A stretch of 64,000 bases of DNA from Modicisalibacter radicis (GTDB lineage: Bacteria > Pseudomonadota > Gammaproteobacteria > Pseudomonadales > Halomonadaceae). The DNA lies in contig NZ_CAAHFN010000022.1 in NCBI RefSeq assembly GCF_900961225.1, positions 86,799 to 150,798 of the forward strand, written 5' to 3'. The notes beneath the pieces are model-generated. The model did no database searches. It was not told the DNA's origin and saw only the letters and a program-made list of their open reading frames with translations. The position numbers and the translations under genes were made by a program. How positions within the stretch are numbered: position 1 is the first letter of the stretch; every line of letters starts with the position of its first letter. Shown in pieces: positions 1 through 9,890 of the stretch.

Positions 1-701
1 GTCGTCGGAAAGCGCGTCGACACCGCCCTTGGCGACGGTACGCCCGCGGTCGAGTATCACGAAACGGTCGGCGAACTTGCGCACGAAAGGCAACTTTTGC
101 TCGGCCAGCAGCACCGTCATGCCATCCTCGCGATTGAGCTTGCGGATCACTTCACCGATCTCGGCGACGATATTGGGCTGGATACCCTCGCCCGGCTCGT
201 CGAGAATCAACAGGCGTGGCTCGAGCACTAGGGCGCGGCCGATCGCCAGTTGCTGCTGCTGACCGCCGGACAGGTCGCCGCCGCGTCGATGGCGCATCTC
301 CTTGAGTACCGGAAACAGCTCATAGATGCGCTCGGGAATCGTGCGGCGGCCGTTGCCGCGGCGGCCGTTGCCGCGTTGCTTGTCGCGCCGCGCCGCCAGA
401 CCGGTGCCCAGGTTTTCTTCCACCGTGAGCAGCGAAAATATCTGGCGCCCCTGGGGCACATAACCGATGCCCAGCCGCGAGCGATCCTCGATGCGCTTGT
501 GAGTCAGCTCGATGTCGCCGTCGTAGCGCAGCGAGCCGCTCTTGACCGGAACCTCCCCCATCACGCACTTGAGCAGCGTGGTCTTGCCTACGCCGTTACG
601 CCCCATCACGCAGGTGCATTCACCCTGGGGCACGTCCAGCGAGAGGTCCCACAGCGTATGGCTTTCCCCGTAGAACTGGTTGAGCTTGTCGACTTGCAGC
701 A

Positions 702-702
<1 letters not shown>
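1..702 (-). CDS. urtE: Urea ABC transporter ATP-binding protein UrtE (partial, C-terminus off window)
   Basis: ATPase subunit that powers high-affinity urea uptake at the inner membrane with UrtD and the UrtBC permeases. Read on the minus strand from ATG at 702: MLQVDKLNQFYG, Walker A GRNGVGKTT, signature LSGGQQQQLAIGRAL and Walker B LLILDEP are all visible. The ATG overlaps the urtD stop (TGATG), so the two are translationally coupled. The 234 codons present are nearly the full family length; the stop lies beyond position 1. Odd feature: a perfect 15-bp tandem duplication (346-375) inserts an extra RGNGR block between the Q-loop and the signature helix. Identity is firm from the five-gene order. 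Confidence 0.95.
346..375. repeat. 15-bp perfect tandem duplication inside urtE
   Basis: Two adjacent identical copies of gcggccgttgccgcg. Being 15 bp, the duplication keeps frame and duplicates the peptide RGNGR in a surface-linker position of UrtE. Confidence 0.9.
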
Positions 703-1522
<820 letters not shown>

Positions 1523-1526
<4 letters not shown>

Positions 1527-2650
1527 GCGGTAGCCTCCTTGGCACCCTTGGCCGATGCAGCGGGCGTGCTGCGCTTGCGCTTGGCAAACAGGCCTGCCAG
1601 TCCTTGCGGTAGCATCACCGTGGCGACCACGAACAGCCCGCCGAGCGCGAACAGCCAGGCGTCGGGCATCACCCCGGTGAACACGGTCTTGGCGTAGTTG
1701 ACCAGGATGGCGCCGATCACGGCGCCGTAGAGCATCGCCCGGCCGCCCAGCGCGACCCATACCACGATCTCGATGGAGAACAGCGGCGAAAACACACTGG
1801 GGTTGATGATGCCGACCTGGGGTACATACAGTGCGCCAGCGACTCCGGCGAGCATCGCCGAGACCACGAACACGAACAGCTGCACGCGCTCGACCCGGTA
1901 GCCCAGGAAGCGGGTCCGCGCCTCGGCGTCCCGCGAGGCCACGCAGACCCGGCCCAGCTTGCTGGAGACGATGGCACGGCACAGCCAATAGCCCAGCCCC
2001 AGGGCGATGCCGGAGGCCACGAACAGGCCCAGGCGAGTACTGTCGGCGCTGAGATCGAAGGTCAGCAACTCCTTGAAATCGGTCAGGCCGTTGTTGCCGC
2101 CGAAGCCCATCTCGTTGCGGAAGAAGGCCAGCATCAGGGCAAAGGTCAGCGCCTGGGTAATGATCGACAGGTACACGCCGGTGACCCGCGAGCGGAAGGC
2201 CAGAAAACCGAATACCAGCGCCAGCAGACCGGGCGCCAGCAACACCATCAGAAAGGCGAACCAGGCCATGTCGAAGCCATGCCAGTACCAGGGCAGCGAC
2301 TCCCAATTGAGGAACACCATGAAGTCCGGCAGTAGCGGATCGCCATAGACGCCGCGGTCGCCGATCTGACGCATCAGGTACATGCCCATGGCATAGCCGC
2401 CCAGGGCGAAGAAGGCGCCATGGCCAAGGCTGAGGATGCCCAGGTAGCCCCAGACCAGATCCACCGCCACGGCAAGCAGGGCATAACACAGATACTTGCC
2501 GAGCAGGGTCACGGTGTAGGTGGAGACATGCAGCGGATGCCCGGCGGGCAACAGCAGGTTGAGCAGGCAGACGGCGACCAGTGCCGCGGTCAGCACGCCG
2601 ATGAAGACTTGCGTATTACGTTCGGTAGCCGGTTTGGCGAGCCAGTGCAT
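1523..2650 (-). CDS. urtC: Urea ABC transporter permease UrtC
   Basis: LivM-type inner-membrane permease, 375 residues, with about eight to ten hydrophobic segments and the conserved GYLGILSLGHGAFFALGGYA block near residue 75. It forms the translocation pore with UrtB. Start ATG at 2650; the stop overlaps the urtD start. Lies three bases downstream of urtB, consistent with one operon. Confidence 0.95.
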
Positions 2651-2653
2651 GGA

Positions 2654-4276
2654 TCAGCCCTCCGCCGCACGGCCCTTCTGCGGAAAGAGTCCGCGAGGGC
2701 GTTTCTGAATGAACAGGATGATGAACACCAGCACGATGATCTTGGCGAGAATGGCGCCGGCCCAGGGCTCGAGGACCTGATTGATGACGCCCAGCGACAT
2801 GCCGGCCACCAGCGTGCCCCACAGGTTGCCGACCCCGCCGAACACCACGACCATAAACGAGTCGATGATGTAGCTCTGGCCGAGATTGGGCCCGACATTG
2901 GTGAGCTGCGACAACGCCACGCCGGCCAACCCGGCCACGCCGGAGCCCAGCGCGAAGGTCATGATGTCGACGCGTGTGGCGCGGATACCCATGGCACGCG
3001 CCATGGCGCGGTTCTGCGTCACCGCGCGCACTTCCAGCCCCAGACGGGTCCTGCGCATCACCAGCATGAGGCCGGCGAATACCACCAGCGCAAAGCCCAG
3101 CACGTAGAGACGATTGAGGGTCAGCGACAGTGCCTCGTTGATGACCAGCGAACCGCTCATCCACTCCGGCGTCACCACCGTGCGGTTGAGGGGCGAAATC
3201 AGCGTACGCACCAGTTGCTGCAGGATCAGGCTGACGCCGAAGGTGGCCAGCAGCGTCTCCAGCGGGCGGCCCTTGAGGAAACGGATCACGCTGCGCTCGA
3301 TGATGATGCCGGCGATCGCCGCGACCAGAAAGCCAGCGGGAATCGACAGGATCAGCGCCAGTCCGGGCTGGCCCGGCAGCAGTTGCTGCATCATCCAGGT
3401 GGTATAGGCGCCGAGCATGATCAGCTCGCCATGCGCCATGTTGATCACGCCCATGACGCCGAAGGTGATGGCCAGGCCGATGGCGGCCAGCACCAGCACC
3501 GAGCCCAGGCTAAGCCCGAAATAGAGCGTCTCTGCGGCACGATTGAGCTTGAGCTTTTGTTCGATGCTCGCCAGGGCCCGCCGAGCGGCTTCGGCGGCCT
3601 CGCCTTCGCCGGCAGCGACGCCATTGAGTGCGGCGCGCATGGCAGGGTTCAGACTCCCCGACAGCGTATCGATGGCAGCATTGACGGCTGCGCCATCGCC
3701 GCTTTGCAGCCGATGGATGGCCAGGGCCTGGGCGAGCTTCTCGCGCACGGCCGGGTTCTCCTCGGCGTCGAGGCGTGCAGCCAGGGGCCCGACCAGGTTG
3801 CCGTCGACCTTGCCGAGCAACCGATCGGCGCTGACCAGGCGCTCCTGCACCGTGGGGGCGTCGAGGTCGAGCACGGCCATGGCACTGCGCAACTGGTTGC
3901 GCAGCGCGTTGTTGATGGTGATTCGATCGATGTTGCGTCGCGAAACCTCGCCCAGGGGCGCGTCGTCTACGGCATCGATGACCGTCCAGTCACGGCCGCT
4001 GTTATCGGTGACGATGACGAAACGACCGCTATCCTCGAGACGCTGCAGCTTGCCGTCGAGCAGCGCGGTCAGCCAGGTGCGCGTGCGCGGGTGCCCGCTG
4101 GCGATCAGGGCCTGGATGGCCTCGCCCTTGTCGGCATAGGAGTCCGCGGCCAGGGCAACCAGTTCGGGGGGAGCGTCCTGTTCTGCGCTGTCGGTCTGCT
4201 GTGCGAGGACGGGAAAGGTCAACGCGACACAACACCAGAACAGGAGCGAGACTTCGAGCGTCCGCAGGAGGTTCAT
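2654..4276 (-). CDS. urtB: Urea ABC transporter permease UrtB
   Basis: LivH-type permease, 540 residues. It has a cleavable-looking signal (residues 1-26, ending FPVLAQ), an extracytoplasmic helical region of about 220 residues, then the membrane domain from about residue 246 with the typical GVINMAHGELIMLGAY block. The long N-terminal extension is normal for UrtB and separates it from LivH. Partner of UrtC; 78 bp downstream of urtA. Confidence 0.95.
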   Translation of the reverse strand: MNLLRTLEVSLLFWCCVALTFPVLAQQTDSAEQDAPPELVALAADSYADKGEAIQALIASGHPRTRTWLTALLDGKLQRLEDSGRFVIVTDNSGRDWTVIDAVDDAPLGEVSRRNIDRITINNALRNQLRSAMAVLDLDAPTVQERLVSADRLLGKVDGNLVGPLAARLDAEENPAVREKLAQALAIHRLQSGDGAAVNAAIDTLSGSLNPAMRAALNGVAAGEGEAAEAARRALASIEQKLKLNRAAETLYFGLSLGSVLVLAAIGLAITFGVMGVINMAHGELIMLGAYTTWMMQQLLPGQPGLALILSIPAGFLVAAIAGIIIERSVIRFLKGRPLETLLATFGVSLILQQLVRTLISPLNRTVVTPEWMSGSLVINEALSLTLNRLYVLGFALVVFAGLMLVMRRTRLGLEVRAVTQNRAMARAMGIRATRVDIMTFALGSGVAGLAGVALSQLTNVGPNLGQSYIIDSFMVVVFGGVGNLWGTLVAGMSLGVINQVLEPWAGAILAKIIVLVFIILFIQKRPRGLFPQKGRAAEG

Positions 4277-4354
4277 GCGGGTGTCCTTTGAGTGGCGTGT
4301 GGTTGTGGCTGTTGGGTGCGATCCGGCCGCTTGCGGCCGGACCGTGCATGCGTG

Positions 4355-5659
4355 TTACTGGCTGGCTGCCTGTGCTTCGCCGCCGCCACAGCTCTTCTCG
4401 ACCACGTTGTAGTTGCCGCACTCCAGCGGCTTGCGCCAGTCGCTGATCAGATCGCGCGAGCCGGGCAGGTAGTCGGACCAGGCATCGCCGGCCACGGTGG
4501 AAGGGGTCTGCCAGACGATCGAGAACTGGCCGTTGTCCTGGATTTCGCCGATCAGCACCGGCTTGGTGATGTGATGGTTGGGCATCATCGCCGCGTAGCC
4601 GCCGGACAGGTTGGGCACGCTCACGCCGATGATCGCGTCCTTGACCGCATCGACATCGGCGGTGCCGGCTTTCCTGACTGCCTCTTTCCACATGTTGAAA
4701 CCGATGTAGTGGGCTTCCATGGGATCATTGGTCACGGCGCTCTCGTCGCCGGTGTATTCGATCCAGTTGTCGATGAAGTCGTAGTTGGCATCGGTGTCGA
4801 CGCTCATGAAGTAGTTCCAGGCGGCCAGGTGACCGACCAGCGGGGCGGTATCGATGCCCGAGAGCTCCTGTTCGCCCACCGAGAAGGCGATGACCGGGAT
4901 GTCGGCGGCGTCGATGCCCTGGTTGCCCAGCTCGCGATAGAACGGCACGTTGGCGTCGCCGTTGATGGTCGAGACCACGGCAGTCTTCTTGCCGGCGCTG
5001 CCGAAACGCTTGATCTCGGAGACGATGTTCTGCCAGTCGGAGTGCCCGAACGGCGTGTAGTTGATCATGATGTCTTCCTGCGCCACGCCATGACCCTCGA
5101 GGTAGGCCTCGAGAATCTTGTTGGTGGTACGCGGGTAGACGTAATCGGTCCCGGCCAGCACCCAGCGCTCGACGCCGACGTTGTTCATCAGGTAATCGAC
5201 GGCGGGGATCGCCTGCTGGTTGGGCGCGGCGCCGGTATAGAAGACATTCTCTGAAGATTCTTCGCCTTCATACTGCACCGGGTAGAAAAGTAGACCGTTG
5301 AGCTCCTCGACCACCGGCAGCACCGACTTGCGCGACACGGAGGTCCAGTTGCCGAAGATCACGTCGACCTTGTCCTGCTCGAGCAGTTGGCGCGCTTTTT
5401 CGGCGAACAGCGGCCAGTCGGAAGCCGGGTCGACGACCACCGGCTCGAGCTGGCGTCCCAGCAGGCCGCCCTGAGCATTCTGCTGTTCGATGAGCATCAA
5501 CATTTCGTCCTTCAGCGTCGACTCGCTGATCGCCATGGTGCCGGACAGAGAATGCAGAATGCCCACCTTGATGGGATCTTCTTGCGCGAACGCAGGGACG
5601 GAGATTCCCAGACCGACCATGGAAGCCATAATCCATTGATGGAAGTTGCGGGTATGCAC
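4355..5659 (-). CDS. urtA: Urea ABC transporter substrate-binding protein UrtA
   Basis: Periplasmic urea-binding protein, 434 residues. I chose the GTG at 5659 because AAGGAGA lies about 5 bp upstream and the product then opens with a signal peptide ending VPAFA before QEDPIKVGILHSLSGTM, the family's mature start. In-frame codons further upstream would place non-homologous residues before the signal peptide. First gene of urtABCDE; a sigma-54 promoter lies about 90 bp upstream of the start. Confidence 0.95.
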   Translation of the reverse strand: MHTRNFHQWIMASMVGLGISVPAFAQEDPIKVGILHSLSGTMAISESTLKDEMLMLIEQQNAQGGLLGRQLEPVVVDPASDWPLFAEKARQLLEQDKVDVIFGNWTSVSRKSVLPVVEELNGLLFYPVQYEGEESSENVFYTGAAPNQQAIPAVDYLMNNVGVERWVLAGTDYVYPRTTNKILEAYLEGHGVAQEDIMINYTPFGHSDWQNIVSEIKRFGSAGKKTAVVSTINGDANVPFYRELGNQGIDAADIPVIAFSVGEQELSGIDTAPLVGHLAAWNYFMSVDTDANYDFIDNWIEYTGDESAVTNDPMEAHYIGFNMWKEAVRKAGTADVDAVKDAIIGVSVPNLSGGYAAMMPNHHITKPVLIGEIQDNGQFSIVWQTPSTVAGDAWSDYLPGSRDLISDWRKPLECGNYNVVEKSCGGGEAQAASQ

Positions 5660-5747
5660 TTGAGTCTCCTTGCTTATGTTGTCTTTGTATCCAGCGAGAA
5701 CGACTATCGGGCCATTACTGGTTACTATTTTTGGACAAACAACTATC

Positions 5748-5762
5748 GCAAGGGCTGTGCCA
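5748..5762 (-). promoter_or_regulatory. Sigma-54 (RpoN) promoter of the urt operon
   Basis: On the minus strand the sequence is TGGCAC-AGCCC-TTGC, an exact match to the -24/-12 consensus TGGCAC-N5-TTGC with the invariant GG and GC 10 bp apart. Transcription would begin near 5737 and give a leader of roughly 77 nt before the urtA GTG. RpoN dependence fits a nitrogen-scavenging operon. Confidence 0.88.
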
Positions 5763-5839
5763 CTTCCTCGATAACCTTTTTTAGTCCTTAAAATACAATG
5801 ACTTGACAAAACTTGAGGCACTATCATAAAACTTCGCCC

Positions 5840-5854
5840 GCACAATTATGGTGC
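5840..5854. promoter_or_regulatory. NtrC-type enhancer site (proximal)
   Basis: GCAC-AATTATG-GTGC is a perfect GCAC-N7-GTGC dyad, the core of the NtrC consensus. Its centre is about 110 bp upstream of the predicted sigma-54 start point, the distance used by classical NtrC enhancers. Confidence 0.75.
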
Positions 5855-5902
5855 ACGCATGAAGAAACAGCGCCCCATGAGCGGGCCTTGACCGTCCGAA
5901 GC

Positions 5903-5917
5903 GCACCGGTTTGGCGC
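5903..5917. promoter_or_regulatory. NtrC-type enhancer site (distal, one mismatch)
   Basis: GCAC-CGGTTTG-GCGC matches the GCAC-N7-GTGC dyad with one mismatch. It lies 63 bp (six helical turns) from the proximal site, so both could load NtrC dimers on the same face. Confidence 0.5.
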
Positions 5918-5975
5918 AAGGCGCGGTATACAAAACAGGCGTGGTCGTTAACCGTGCAAAAGTATCAGGCTGGCG

Positions 5976-7094
5976 CTAGCGGGACAGGATGAGCAGGTCG
6001 TCACTGACGACCAAGCGCCGGCGTCCGGCACGCTTGGCGCTGTACAGAGCCCGGTCGGCCAACTCGAACCACAGGGTCACCGAACCTTTCTCGGGAGCCA
6101 GCGCGCCACCGCCACTGAAATGAATCTCGCCGTGAGCCAACGGCTGTAAACGACATCGCTCGCGAAGCTGCCTATCGAAGGCCTCGAGCAACGCCTGGGA
6201 GGCGCGCGGCATCAGAACGCAGAACTCCTCGCCACCACAACGTCCGACGATTGCATCGTATTGCCGGGCGATTTCGCCGAGCAGCGCGGCAAAGTGCAGC
6301 AATGCCTGGTCACCGTAGGGATGACCGTAGTTGTCGTTGACCTGCTTGAAGTGGTCGAGATCATAGATCAGCAGCGCCAAGTCCGGCTTATCGCCTGCCA
6401 ACTCGGCCTCGGCCGTTTCGTGAAAGGCTGCATGATTGAGCAGACCGGTCAGGCTGTCCCGACGCGCCTGTTCACGCAAGCGCGCCGCATAGTCGCGGCT
6501 CAGGCGCCGCTCGCTCTCCACGCGGCGAATGTGGCCACTAACCATGACCATAAGGATCGCCACATTGAGGTAATAGCTGAAGATCAGGTCGGCGGCCTGC
6601 TGGGTGGCACTCGGATAGGCCGCAATCCAGCTGGGGTGATAGCTTTCGAGCAGGATCATCAACGCGGGCATGATCAGAAACCCTGCCAGGACCAACCACC
6701 GCCGCCAGCCATGGGCTGGAATCACTCCCAGCGAATAGGCCGCCGCCATCAGGAAGAACATCAGTGTCGGCCCCGACATGCCCTGGTTGAACAGCCAATT
6801 GACCGGCATCATCACGAAGATGATCAACAGGCAGAACCACCAGGCCATCCGCTCGGCATCCGCGCGCCAACGTGAGCGATACCACATCCACAGCACGGTC
6901 AAAGCAAAGCCTTCGAGAAGCAGACCGTATAACGGCGGACTCAACGACAGAATCACGTTGAACATCCCCGAAAAGGCGCCAACCCAGGCTGCAACGAACA
7001 GGAACGCCAGGTGCATGCGCTGCAGCGGCGAGTTGGCACCGCCTACCACCACCCGCCAAACACGCGTCACCCACCGCCATGACCTTGCCTTCAT
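5976..7094 (-). CDS. Membrane-anchored GGDEF diguanylate cyclase
   Basis: Makes c-di-GMP from GTP. The N-terminal half (to about residue 190) has about six hydrophobic segments and no recognised sensor domain; the C-terminal half is a GGDEF domain with RDSLTGLLNHAAF, DLDHFKQVNDNYGHPYGD and the active loop GGEEF. An RxxD motif (RQYD) stands six rather than five residues before GGEEF, so the canonical inhibitory I-site spacing is not kept. ATG at 7094 is preferred (GGGTGA about 6-8 bp upstream); an in-frame GTG at 7118 would add eight residues. Transcribed alone, toward the urt promoter region. Confidence 0.88.
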   Translation of the reverse strand: MKARSWRWVTRVWRVVVGGANSPLQRMHLAFLFVAAWVGAFSGMFNVILSLSPPLYGLLLEGFALTVLWMWYRSRWRADAERMAWWFCLLIIFVMMPVNWLFNQGMSGPTLMFFLMAAAYSLGVIPAHGWRRWLVLAGFLIMPALMILLESYHPSWIAAYPSATQQAADLIFSYYLNVAILMVMVSGHIRRVESERRLSRDYAARLREQARRDSLTGLLNHAAFHETAEAELAGDKPDLALLIYDLDHFKQVNDNYGHPYGDQALLHFAALLGEIARQYDAIVGRCGGEEFCVLMPRASQALLEAFDRQLRERCRLQPLAHGEIHFSGGGALAPEKGSVTLWFELADRALYSAKRAGRRRLVVSDDLLILSR

Positions 7095-7225
7095 TTCGCG
7101 TTCACCCGCCTTCGCCACCGGTCGCTCATATGAGTCCGGCCACCGAGCCTGCGGCGGCCTTGGCTGGTTATATCACGCGCTGCTATTGAAATCTTAACCC
7201 GCGCAGGGACTCTCTCAGCGGCCAT

Positions 7226-9031
7226 TCAACCCTGCGGGTAGAAGTCCTCCTCGTCCAGATTCATCAACGGCTCGGCGCCCGCCTCGATCTGCCGTTCCAG
7301 CGCCTCGATGCGCGGCAACAGGCGTGTCAGGTAATGGCGGCCGACCGCCAGCTTGGTACGGTAGAAGCGCTCGCCGGCAGCGCCGCCTTCGCTCAGCCCA
7401 CGCTGCGCCGCCCGCATCATCTTCCACCACATCCAGGCGTAGGCGACATGGCCCAGCAGGTTGAGGTAGTCGGCCGCGGCGGCACCGAGCTCCTCCGGCC
7501 GCTTGTCGCTTTGTCCGAGCACGTCGGCGGTGACATTCTCGAGCAGCACCAGCGCCAGCGAGATGCGCGTATGCGCATCGTGCAATTCGGGCCCGGCCCG
7601 TTCACCGAGGTCCTCGCGCATGGCTGCAACGAACTGCACGAGATAGCTGCCGCGATTGCGGACGAGCTTGCGCCCCACCAGGTCCATGGCCTGCACGCCA
7701 TTGGTGCCCTCGTAGATCATGGCGATACGCGCATCGCGCACGTATTGCTCGGCGCCCCACTCCACGCAGTAGCCACTGCCGCCGTAGATCTGCTGGGCTT
7801 CGACCGTCGCCTCGAACCCCCGATCGGTGAGGAATGCCTTGGCCACCGGGGTGAGCAGCGCGACCAGCGCCTCGGCCTCGTCACGCACCGCTTCCTCGGG
7901 GTGGAACTTGGCGCGATCGAGCTGCTGCGCCACGAAGGCGGCAAAGGCACGCCCGCCCTCGTTCCAGGCACGCACGTTGAGCGCCATGCGCCGCACGTCG
8001 GGGTGCACCAGGATCGGATCCGCCGGCTGCTCGGGCTGCTGCGCACCACCCGGCGCACGGCTCTGCCGACGCTCGCGGGCGAAGTCCATGGCGCTCTGAT
8101 AGGCCACCTCGCCCAGCCCCAGCCCCTGGATGCCGATCGACAGCCGCTCGTAGTTCATCATCGTGAACATGGTCGCCAGCCCCTGGTGCGGCTCGCCGAT
8201 CAGCACCCCCTGCGCTTCATCGAAGTGCATCACGCAGGTCGCGCTGCCCTTGATGCCCATCTTGTGCTCCAGCCCGCCGCAGCTGACGCCATTGGCCTCG
8301 CCCAGCGTGCCATCCTCGGCGACCGTGCGCTTGGGCACCAGAAACAGCGAGATGCCCCGCGTGCCCTCCGGCGCATCGGGCAACCTGGCGAGCACCAGAT
8401 GAACGATGTTGTCGACCATGTCGTGTTCGCCGCCGGTGATCCAGATCTTGCTGCCAGTGATCGCATAGCCGCCGTCCGCGTCGGGCACGGCGCGGGTCTT
8501 GATCAGCCCCAGGTCGGTGCCGCAGTGCGGTTCGGTCAGGCACATGCTGCCCAGCCACTCGCCGGCGTACATCTTCGGCAGGAAGCGCTGCTTGATCGCC
8601 TGCGAAGCGTGATGATCGAGCAACAGCGCCGCCCCGGTATTCAACGCGGGATACAGCGCGAAGCTTGCGTTGCTGGCATAGAGCATCTCCTCGAAGGCCA
8701 CGGTGAGCAGCTTGGGCATGCCCTGGCCCTCGTACTCGGGATTGCCGCCCAGCCCGAACCAGCCCCCCTCGGCCAGGGTCCGCCGGGCCTCCTTGAAGCC
8801 ACTGGGCGTGGTGACCCGCCCCGCTTCGAAACCACACCCCTCGGCGTCGCCGCTCTGGTTGAGGGGAAACAGCTCGGCCTGGGTGACTCGCGCGCCCTCC
8901 TCGAGGATCGCCTCGGCAAGGTCGGGGGTCACTTCGGCGGTCCCGGGCATCGCGGCCCACTCCTCGCCGGCCTGAAAGACCTCGTTGAGCACGAAGCGCA
9001 TGTCGCGCAGCGGCGCCTGATAGCTGGCCAT
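7226..9031 (-). CDS. Acyl-CoA dehydrogenase, long (DmdC-like) subfamily
   Basis: FAD-dependent alpha,beta-dehydrogenase of an acyl-CoA thioester, 601 residues. The length and the extra C-terminal domain after the usual three ACAD domains place it in the subgroup that includes DmdC and several fatty acyl-CoA enzymes; the exact substrate cannot be read from sequence. Visible landmarks: MCLTEPHCGTDLGLIKT, KIWITGGEHDM and IYEGTNGVQAMDLVGRKL, which holds the region of the catalytic glutamate. The start ATG at 9031 has AGGAG 7 bp upstream; longer in-frame starts lack this. No beta-oxidation partner lies next to it. Confidence 0.9.
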   Translation of the reverse strand: MASYQAPLRDMRFVLNEVFQAGEEWAAMPGTAEVTPDLAEAILEEGARVTQAELFPLNQSGDAEGCGFEAGRVTTPSGFKEARRTLAEGGWFGLGGNPEYEGQGMPKLLTVAFEEMLYASNASFALYPALNTGAALLLDHHASQAIKQRFLPKMYAGEWLGSMCLTEPHCGTDLGLIKTRAVPDADGGYAITGSKIWITGGEHDMVDNIVHLVLARLPDAPEGTRGISLFLVPKRTVAEDGTLGEANGVSCGGLEHKMGIKGSATCVMHFDEAQGVLIGEPHQGLATMFTMMNYERLSIGIQGLGLGEVAYQSAMDFARERRQSRAPGGAQQPEQPADPILVHPDVRRMALNVRAWNEGGRAFAAFVAQQLDRAKFHPEEAVRDEAEALVALLTPVAKAFLTDRGFEATVEAQQIYGGSGYCVEWGAEQYVRDARIAMIYEGTNGVQAMDLVGRKLVRNRGSYLVQFVAAMREDLGERAGPELHDAHTRISLALVLLENVTADVLGQSDKRPEELGAAAADYLNLLGHVAYAWMWWKMMRAAQRGLSEGGAAGERFYRTKLAVGRHYLTRLLPRIEALERQIEAGAEPLMNLDEEDFYPQG

Positions 9032-9199
9032 GAAACACTCCTGGAAGCGGTTGGCTGAAAGTACGGTTTGCCTGAATGCACTCGGCAGCACAAGGATTCA
9101 AACGGTCGATTGAATACTAGCCCAGACTTCGAACGGGTTATAGCCCGACGTGCGCCCTCGTCGTTTGGCCGACGCGCTCGACGATGGCATGCTGAGCGC

Positions 9200-9664
9200 A
9201 TGACCAGACGACTGCTGATCGTGGCGCACGCACCTTCGCCGAACACCCGACGGCTCTGCGACGCCGTCGCGCGCGGCGCCGACCATGACGAGATAGAAGA
9301 CATCGCGGTGATCGTCAAACCACCGCTCGAGGCCGGACCCGACGACGTGCTTGACTGCGATGCGATCATCCTCGGCACGCCCGAGAATCTCGGCACCATG
9401 AGCGGTGCGCTCAAGGATTTCTTCGACCGCAGCTATTATCCGTTGCTGGACGCGCGCCAGGGACTGCCCTGCGCGCTGTACGTGCGTGCCGGACGCGACG
9501 GTACCGGCACCCGCCGGGCCGTGGAATCGATCGTTTCGGGGCTGCGCTGGCAATGGGCGCAGCCGCCGTTGATCCTGCAGGGTGAATGGCAGGAACGCTT
9601 CGTCGAGCAGGCCGGGGAGCTAGGCCTCTACATGGCCGCCGCGCTGGACAACGGTATCGCCTGA
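9200..9664 (+). CDS. Flavodoxin-like / NADPH-dependent FMN reductase family protein
   Basis: 154 residues beginning MTRRLLIVAHAPSPNT, a flavodoxin-fold P-loop-like FMN phosphate-binding start, followed by AIILGTPENLGTMSGALKDF, the usual second FMN contact. Probably a soluble FMN-binding oxidoreductase, electron partner unknown. The ATG at 9200 is chosen because it starts the fold exactly; no strong ribosome-binding site precedes it. Divergent from the acyl-CoA dehydrogenase gene. Confidence 0.75.
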   Translation: MTRRLLIVAHAPSPNTRRLCDAVARGADHDEIEDIAVIVKPPLEAGPDDVLDCDAIILGTPENLGTMSGALKDFFDRSYYPLLDARQGLPCALYVRAGRDGTGTRRAVESIVSGLRWQWAQPPLILQGEWQERFVEQAGELGLYMAAALDNGIA

Positions 9665-9890
9665 GCTTCTTCATTGCGCCGGCCACGGCCATGCAACCCG
9701 GTCGGATTGCATGCTCCGGTGGCAACTGTCGTCACTTTGCGTCAGGATAAAGGCGCTCTTTGAGACGATCTTGCGTGACATATCAAGGCGCAAGACAACA
9801 TGGACATAGAGAGTACTCCCCACGCAATCTCGACCCGAGGGCGAGTCCTTCGGGACACGCTTTGTACATCGTAACGATACGGAGATGCCC

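Noticed and set aside
2420..4291. Long plus-strand open frame opposite urtB
   Set aside because: Gln/His/Arg-rich translation without homology, antisense to a certain gene; a product of high GC content.
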